In this document: positions 50,446 to 59,400 of the stretch, one piece after another
How positions within the stretch are numbered: position 1 is the stretch's first letter
How the letters are laid out: each line of letters begins with the position of its first letter
Assembly (NCBI GenBank): GCA_031213475.1
Contig: JARUPZ010000013.1
Location: forward strand, 8,517,338 to 8,581,337
Direction: 5' to 3'
Source: Nereocystis luetkeana
Taxonomy: Eukaryota; Sar; Phaeophyceae; Laminariales; Laminariaceae
Length of the DNA stretch: 64,000 nucleotides
Position numbers and translations under genes: made by a program
Notes under the pieces: generated by a model
Databases searched by the model: none
The model's input: the letters and a program-made list of their open reading frames with translations, nothing else
What the model was told of the DNA's origin: nothing

Positions 50446-53400
50446 GGTCGTAGGCTCTCATACTGCTGGAGGCAATTTAAACTCAAACGTCGGGAAAAAC
50501 ACAATACTATCGTTTATGGTACAAACATTGTTCTTGGCGTCGGTTGTGCCTCGATCGTTGCTCCCCCCCCCCCCCCCCCCCCCCCCCCTCCTCTCCCTCA
50601 CTATCCCTAGTAACCCTATTCAATCCATTCGACGCAAAGCACGCACGAAGTCGCCTCACAAGCAGTTCTTGGTAGGATGCAGCTCACCTTCATGTGGCTC
50701 GCCGAACACCTCACGGCGCTTCTCGACCGGTGCAAGCTATAATACAGCTCTAGCGCGCCTTGAGCGGGTTAGGGCACACGTGGCATGGAGGGAGGGCGCC
50801 GCAGGCATACACCAATGGAGTAAGGCACGCCTCACTTGAAGTATTTCCCTTGGAGTGCCTGTTTGTTTTCGCCTCAAATGCCTCAAAAAAATAATTTTAG
50901 ACGTGTGCCTTACTGCCTCGCTCTCCCTGGAATGCGGCTTCCACTTGAATATAGCATTCGTTCGTATATGCACGACATGAGGAGTTTCTAAGACAAGTGT
51001 AGGGCTTTTATCTTCATCCAAAAATAAGATATTTAAGACGTCAAAAATGAGCTCGAGGCGAATATTGCCATTGACTCAATCACACCATAGGTGGCCCCGG
51101 ACCCCGGTTGGGTCCATGAGGGCGTTATTTAGGTACACAAAACGTGCCTTGCTGCCCTTTTCAGGCGTAGGTACGTTGGCTTACGCAAAACGAGGCGCGC
51201 AAGGAACCCAGCATCGTCCAAGGCAAGCCTCCGCTGGGAAAGGACTCTCAGACATGCCTTAGGCGCTATACGTAGGGCTTATTAATAGTGCAAGCATGTG
51301 CCAGCCTCGTCGATAAATGCCCGAGGGTTGCTCCTCCCCGGTACTGTAGGGATGCGAGGGTCTGTGGTCGTAGGATTATGCCCGTGCATGACAATGGGTG
51401 CCCCTTCCCTCCCTCCCTTCCTTCCTCCCCTCCCTTCCCCTCCCCTCCGCGCTCGCCTGCTCAAGTGTTTCACCCAGAACTTCGCTAGGCGGGACCGGTG
51501 CTTTGGCTGTGGCACTCCCATGGGTCGTGGGTTTCACAGCTCGATGCCGACGAACGTGCTGAGAGTGTCGGGCCTTAGGGGGAACACCACGGCTGAGGAG
51601 GTAGAAGTTTATCCCTGGTACCTGGTATTACGGGGGACCATAGTATATAGGACCAGATATTGCTAGTAACAATATGGAAACATACAGGTTTTTGGACACA
51701 TCGTAGGCCCTATTTACTATGGTCCCCCGTAGTAGTGTTTCTTTCGTGTTTCGTGGGATAGAATACCTGGAAGGCTTTTTCTGTATTTCTGTATTTCTGT
51801 CCCTTTTCGTCCTGTATTTATGCACTACTATTGAACGAACTATGAAGGAAGTTCAGGTTCAAGGTAACCCAGAACGTTTTTTTTTTACTATTTCGACCAG
51901 AGTGGTATAGTGTTATTTCTATTCTTGTAAAATCTCTGTACGTTTCTGGGCGTTTTGGGAACACGTGCCAATGTTTTTTTAGTTTTCCTTTTTTTTTCGG
52001 GGCGTACGCGTTTTTTCTTTTGTTTTCCCTCTTGGTCAGCAGCAAGCAGTACTCGTTGCTCTAGCGTTGGGTGTACCAGGTAGCTGTTAATAACACCCTT
52101 GTGTTCGTACGTAGCGTTTTTGTTTTTGGACTGCGTGTGTGTGTGTGTGTTTTTTTCTTGTCCTTCAATATGTCGACGCGCTGTCATAGTGTTCGGTTGA
52201 GTTTGTTGGAGCTTAACTCGCGGCTGCTGCGTGTGGATACGGCTTGTTGGGGGCTGCGGCGGCCGCCTGTTTCAAGCCGCCTGTTTCAAAGCGCGTCGCT
52301 TCTTCCGTTCCTCGCGATCTCCTATCTGGAGACAAAAAACGCCCCCCCCCCGGCTGGTACCTCTTCAACCGCGGGCTGTACTCAGTTTTCTCGCTCGCTT
52401 CCTGCCCTCCTATCCCCGCCCACCCCCGCACGCTTATTCTCCCCTTTCTCTTCCCGCCCACCGCGGCGCCTCCTCATCTCCCCCGCTCAGGTAGTCCACG
52501 TGCTCAAAGAGTTCGCCCCGGTCAAGGACGCCCAGCTCGCCGTACACCCTTCCACTGGTTCCTCCCTCCGCGCCTGCTACGCTGAGTTCGCCTCGGTAGA
52601 GCATTCCCAGCACACCCTAGAAACCGTGCGCTCCATGTCCAGGTCCGGCTCCGGCTCCGCCGCTCTCTCTACAGGCATCGCCTCCTCCTCGGGTGGCGGG
52701 GGTGGCGGTGGCGGCGATGGCGGTGGCATTTCTATCATGGGCGCTCACGTGTCATTGGCATACGCCGCGGCGGGGGCGCCCCCGGCTTCCGCAGCGGCCG
52801 CCATCGAAGCCCTAAACGCGACCGCCTCGGCCGCCGCGGCCTCCTCCCCCTCCGCCGGAAAAACCGCCGCCGTCCGCGGGTCGGCCGCGGCCTCCTCCTC
52901 GGAGACCGCGCTCAGAGCGTACCAGGGGAGGCAAACCGCTGTGCGACTGGCTAGGCTGGAGGCCGCGGAGGCTGGGGAGCCGCCGCCGCCGGGGGGAGGG
53001 GGCGGCGCGGCGGGAGTCGGCGGGGGTGGGATGCGGGGTGGGCCGGGGGGTGGGCCGGGGGCGTCAGGGAGGGCGCGCGCGCGGGTCGACACTGGGTCGG
53101 GCGCCGGAACGGGATCGCTCGCGCTCGCATTCTCTGGGACGGGTGGTGGTGGTCCTGGTAGTAGTGGTCCTGGTAGTGGGTATGGTGAGGGTGGTGGACG
53201 AGGGACGGGGTTGGGGATGGGTGGGTATGGTGCGGCGGCGTCCGGGGGGGGGAGGGGCGGAGGGGAAGGCGCCACACCGGAGGTGAGAGGGTGGGGAGAC
53301 CTTTTCGTTTTTTGTGGCGGTGGCGGGCGCGCGCTGCGCGCCAGCGAGTTTTTGTGGTGGAGTCCTTGCAGGGAGGGGGGAATGGCTTGTTGATTGGTGT

Positions 53401-56400
53401 TAGTAAAAACTGTTGTTGGAGGAGGAGGACGACGAGGAGGAGGAGGAGGAGGAGGCGGAGGAAGATTTTTGTTGTGTGTGTTTTCTCATTCTGGCTGATC
53501 TCGGCCGAGTGCCGAAGCTGTTTTTGGTATCACGCATGAAGGCTACTTGTATACTGCATGCGCATTCATTTTTCCGAGGCACCTCGCTTGAGGACGGAGA
53601 GGGAGGTATGCACTCATGCCAGTCATGGCCGTAGTCGTATGACCGTAGACCCTCACATCTCTACAATGTCGTGAGGGGTGGGCGGAGGTTCTCATGTACC
53701 GGTATACCTCACCCCGAATGGGAGAAAGGGTGTATGGTATATACATACGTACGCTCAATCCGATTAACAAATCCGTACCTATGCCAATGGGAAAGCGAAG
53801 TATCAGTAAAAACTTTGAATTTCAAATATACCCTCCAAAATTGTTTAGAACACGCTTCCTATGGGCACGTTTAGAAAAAAAAAAAGTCCCGAACTTTCGG
53901 AAAAACCCGAAAAAAGGAATTCTGGGGCCGATGTTGGGCCAACATCGGATTGAGAAAAACTCAGGCCGATCTTTGGTTCGAAGCGGCGAGATTCCGAGTC
54001 CTTGACAGACATCGATCGACAAAACCAACCACTGCGTCATGAATTCTGAACAGAATGCGCTCGTTGGGGGCTCCGACCCACCCTAGGGTCACCGTCTTCA
54101 CACCATGGCCGGTGTCATGTGGTGGGAGCTCACCAGGCGTGTACCGTAGGACGCCGCCGGCAAGCTCTCGCCCCCTAGACCATGGATCCACCTGACATCT
54201 TCGAGGTTGTCATCTATATTCGTTGGCCTTGCCGGACACCAAGCGGGTTGGCCGTGGGCTGAGTCTATGTTGAGATCGAGCGTCGATCGTCGCACGAGCT
54301 GGTTCCTATCAGCGTGTTCACAAATTGCGCCGCCTGCAGCTGTTTGGGGGAAAAAAATATCAAACAAGTTTTCTCTTTTTTCCCACAGTGGCGGTACGAG
54401 GAAATTTCCGGCTGTTCTTTGAAAGCAATATGTTTGAAAAAAAACATTTGGACTTCGCGTTTCCATTGGCATAGGTCTTACAGGTTGTATACTCCGAGTA
54501 CCGTTTGAAAAATAAAACTTTTGTTCATTTCGGATATGTACGCTGACTGAGTTCGACCGATGAACAAGTCGTAATGTAAAAACACGATTGGTGTTCCAAT
54601 GGAATGGCGTTCCGCGGTGCGATGCGATAGTGTGTGTGTGTTTTTTTTCAGCGTTACGAAAACAGTGCGGTATGTATTCGCTCGTTCTTCTTGACTTGAT
54701 ATATACTGGTACCTGGTACCTGGTATATACTAGCTTTGGAGTACCGTGTAAGCGAATTATAACGCACGCACATTCGGGAACGATTTTAACGATTTTTGGC
54801 AAAGGGGAGCGATCACAGACAACGGAGGCGGCGCGTGCCCTGGAAATACCATAGGCGCGTGCGTCGCTCGTCGTCGTCGTCGTCGTCGTCGTCTGTTTGC
54901 ACCCTTTCCCCATTGTCGGTACCATCAGCTTCCAAATTCGTCCGAGAGGATGTTGTGTGTTATCAGTAGGGCCGTGTGCGGACGCCGACCTACTTTCTTA
55001 CTCACTGTAGTTGACTATAAACGTCGGCTGGAGCTGTTTGGCTTCGTCTTACATTAAGAAATTTGTCATACATATACACACACGTATTTTCACGTCCCCG
55101 GTGGCTTGGTAGGTGGTCCGCGTGCCTATCAAGATCAGTTTCGTGGGTTTAAGTCTCACCGAGTGCATGCTCGTAGGGGCTTTTTCTCGCATAGAAAATT
55201 GACTAGAGGAAAGCGCGAGAGCGTGAGTTAGCTACACTCGATGAAAATCGACGAGCAGTGGGAATGCTGAGCCCTATGCGCGACAAAAAATAAAGACACG
55301 TACCGGAGGGGAGAAGGGACGGCACCTGTGACCACGGCTTGTCCAGAAGATCGCCGAGGGTAACACCTCCTGCCTGGTACGAGTTAGGCTGGGAAGTAAA
55401 AGTGACGATAAAAAAAAACATGAAAAAAGAAGCGCCGACGGCCAGTGGCACCGGCACCGTGAGAGGGGATGGGTTTTGATGTGCCACGAGCTGCAGTAGA
55501 CGTCTCATCTCTGATCTTTCTCTCCCTCTCTCCCTCCCTCCCTCCCTCTGCGAGAGGAAATGCGCAGCCCGCGTGTGAAAACACGAAATAAGTAACCTAA
55601 ACCAACCTAACCTAAACTAAAGTAAACTGAACTAAACTAAACTAAACTATAGTCTCAGGTGTATTGTATTCATCAAGAGTGCCATATACGGCAGGGAGAG
55701 GGCAGGCAGTGCAGTGGTCCGACAATGGTCTCGTTTAACAGCGCATGTGGTGCTGGCTATTACATATATGCGAGAGGACCCGAACCATCCAACGACACCC
55801 TTCCTTCTCTGTGGACTCCAATATTTACGTACCAGTATGTATATATGCCAGGTATAGTTTTTTTAGTTTTCTTTTGTTTTTTCTCCTTCTCTGGTTCATT
55901 CGCTTGCTGTATGGCGTGGCACTGATCGACTTAATTTTTCTCCTCGCTCAGGTGGTGTGCGCGGCGCTGCAAAAAAAGCTCAACCCTCCGGACTGGCCAC
56001 CACCGTTCGAGGAAGCTGGAGCGGCCTACCTCTTCGACGGCCCGAGCGGGTGCGTTTATGCGGTGGTATGGTATGATATGCCACATTTTTGCCTTCGTTC
56101 CGATAAAGTCACTTTCTGTTTCCGCCGTGGTTGAGAGGACGGTTATTCCCCGGGACCTTCACGGGCCGTAAACCTGTTCCCGCCGCGGGTCGGGTCATGA
56201 AGTTTTCGAAATATCACGGTTCGAGCCAGGTCGGGTCGGGTCGGATCCGGACTTTTTTTTTCCCATCTCTTTTGGGTCTCTAACGGGTCGGGTCGCGTCA
56301 CCCTTTTACCCGACCCGACCCGACCCGACCCGACCTGACGGGCGAGGTTTGACCCGACCCGTGAATGTTTTTGTGGTTATTCCGTGGCCCAGCTCCACGC

Positions 56401-59400
56401 CTCGGGAAGATGGTGAGCTCCCTTCAAGGCAGATGGATTGATCTATCTGTCTGTTCCCGGTCCCGTGAATATGATCTACGGTAGATCATGTTGCTGGGTG
56501 AGACCAGATCCCTTACGGGTATCATCTGAACGATCTGTCGATAGCACATTTTCCCTGGGTTGAATCTGTACTTATTGATACATATCCTCCACAACCTCTT
56601 ACGACTGTAGGTGAGGAACTAGATGATCTACTGTAGATATATAATTCATGATCTGTAGATGATCTGTAGATGATCTATCTGTCAGAGCTGTGAAGTGTTG
56701 CGGGCTAGTTCGGCCCCCGCTGAGAAACATGAGCCGTAGATAGTACAGGTACAGAGCGGGGACGCATTCTACCTGCGCTCACTACAGTACAGCTACATCA
56801 CGAAGTGGAAATCAGTGAGGTTTGTCCGACGGTTTGAGGTGGCTTGAAGCAAAAACCCCATTAAACTGAAGGACCCTGACCCTATAGGAACCCTGGCCGC
56901 GACCGCCTGGGAAAGTTATCTGAACACTCTCGGAAATTTATCGGAACGTTCTCGTCGGAAATTTCTCGGAACTATCTTTTTGTCGAAGTTGGGGCGAAGT
57001 TTTTAATGACCACTCTGGACGGAAATATGTGAACCGTTCGGGCATTGGTCGGGAATACTTGACGGTCGTCACACTTCGGTCTACGTAGAGTGGTGTGCCT
57101 TTATGGTACCGATGGTTGGCGGAACGCGCGCAGTTGTTTTCTTGGCGACGGCGCGAGTCAGTTTTCGGCGATGGAATCGGGCACGCGGATCCCTTGAGAG
57201 AGAAAATAAAATAGTCAATGTATGGTCTCTTTGGTGGGTACTGTATACTGGGGCTGCGATGCTTCCCCTTTTTTATTTTGTGCCTGCTTTGTTTTTTTCC
57301 ATCGAGACGCTGTTTTTTGGTTGGACTGCGTTGTGACTTTAGACCTCAAGGAAAGGAGATGATGTGTGAACATCGTCGTCGTGGTGGTTGGATATCGCAT
57401 CAACCATTGTTAAGAACAACGTTGCCGGATAACGGGATTGTCAGCTACCTGGCTGCGTCTTGGGTTCCTTGAGGTGGTCGGGATGGGATCCGTGGTCTGT
57501 TTGTTCGTTTTTTCGTTTCGTTTCGTTTTTTTTTTAGCTTTTGAGCGGCGAATCTTGAATGAGGTGATAACCCAATGCGCGACAAAAGACAGATACGTAG
57601 CAGGATCCAGAGGGCGGAAACCAAAAGGAGGGCTATATATAACACGAGGGAGCTCCACCTTTGTCAGTAATGGCGTGTGTGTTTCGCCTGTTTTTGTCGG
57701 AGCAGATGCTGGTCATGAAAAAAAAAGTAACATCGGCCGTCGTCGATCTAAACTATAAAGTACAAGAGTATTATTCTCGAATAAAATTTGCGGGTTCTCA
57801 GCCGCCGCCATCAAAACGCCTCCACATCCCGATATCCCACTTCTGAACGAACGGGAAGGTAAGCGGACTTTCAAGAGTAGCAGGCACCGCCGTAGTATGA
57901 AGACCAAGCGGGCCTTGCATTTCCCGTCCAGAGCGGTAGCTAACAGCTCCCCAGAATTTTGTCCTGTTTGGAAAGTGAAAAAGCTAACGAAAGCGAATGG
58001 GTTTGCATTGTCCCCCCCCCCCCCCCCCCCCCCTCCGTTACCCTGTATCCCCCCCCCCCCCCCCTCCCCTCTTTTCGCCAGGTACTTTTACGAGTCTTCC
58101 ACTGGTGTATACTACGACCCGCGAAGCAAGCTGTACTGCAAGGACAGGGTGTGGCACCGACACGCCCCCGGCGAGGACCCTTCCTTTGTCCCGGCCGTGC
58201 AGCAGCAGGAGCAGGAGCAGCAGCAGCAAGAGGCGACGAGCGATGAGCAGAAAACCCTTGCGCAAAACGCCGCCGCTGCTACTGGGGGAGCCGAGACGGG
58301 CGTTGTCGTCTCCGGCGGCGACGCCTCCGCTGCGGCTGGCCCAGCGCGGGGGGGTAAAGACGGTGCCGCGGCGGTGGTGGGGACGGCGGTGATCGGGGTA
58401 GGGGTGGGGGTGGGAGTTACGCCGACCGCGGCGGCTGCGGCGGCTGCGCCGAGCCGGGGCGTCGGTGGCGGCGGCAAGCGCGCGGGGGGAGGGTGGAAGA
58501 AGCCGCGCATCGCGTTCGGGTTCAAGGGCGTTAAGCTCGCGAAGCCGGCTGTGGGCAGCGGTGGTATCGCTGGTGCAGCGGTGGCGGCGGCGGCGGCAAC
58601 GGCAGTCGGTGGTGGCAGCACGAGCTCGGAGGACGAGGGGGACGCGGGAGCGCCGGGGGGGGCTGATGCGGCGGTCGCCGGTGGCGTTGGAGGCGGGGGC
58701 GGTGGACTGGGATCGTTCGTGAAGAAACGGCGCCTGGAAGATGTGTCGAAGTGGAACGCGCGGAAGCTAGAGGTGCGGTGATCGGTGGGGAGGGGCTGCC
58801 TGAAAGGAAGCGTTTATTGCGCGCAGCTTGCGTGCACGGTATGGGGCTCGACACATTCGTTTTTCGGTCTCACAGCTGGTGTCTCTTTGGTTACCTTTGT
58901 AAAAGCGAGTTTGCGGCGGTTCGTCGCGACGCAACGGCTCACCAGCACGTTACTTTTTTTTTCTCCAGACACCACGGTGCCCGAAGATGTAAGGACAGTT
59001 TGATTTTTATATCGCTGTCGTGCAGTACCCGAACGGTCGCTATTTTTTTTCTGAACGATTTTTGTAGTGGTATTCCGCAGGTCGAAGGATTTTTTTGGCG
59101 CACGGGAAAATATTGCCTGTGGTGGTGTTCGTTTTTGGCGTTTTTCGCGCGCACCACGAAGCTCCAGACATACCGAGACCTTGCTCAGTGGCTTTGTCTC
59201 GGGCTGGTTGACCCATGCCGCCCAAGAAAGATTAGAAAGCGGACACCTTGGCGGTTTTGTCAAGATGAGGACCCTGGCACATCCCAGCCCTTGATGTTCG
59301 GACCTTGGCACTGCTGTTGTTAGATGGATGCTGACGGTAACTGCTGCTGTCAGGTACCTGGTATGCACCAAGCCCTGCCGCTGCTGTCAGATGCTCACCA

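Larger units (their letters stand above)
53283..55951. other. Intron 5 of gene 2
   Basis: 2.7 kb without further exons that I can recognise. It holds a (GGA)n run (53414-53460), a reverse family D end (53600-53670), a (TCG)n run (54866-54895), a tandem TACCTGGTA pair (54710-54725), the full-length SINE at 55090 and an A/C-rich CTAAA repeat (55590-55650). Confidence 0.75.

Noticed and set aside
52745..53275. Minus-strand Pro/Ala-rich frame of 176 codons, and similar antisense frames at 20681-21394 and 58112-58621
   Set aside because: They lie opposite exons 5, 1 and 7 of gene 2, whose plus-strand phases, splice sites and domains are consistent; GC-rich exons leave the antisense strand open.
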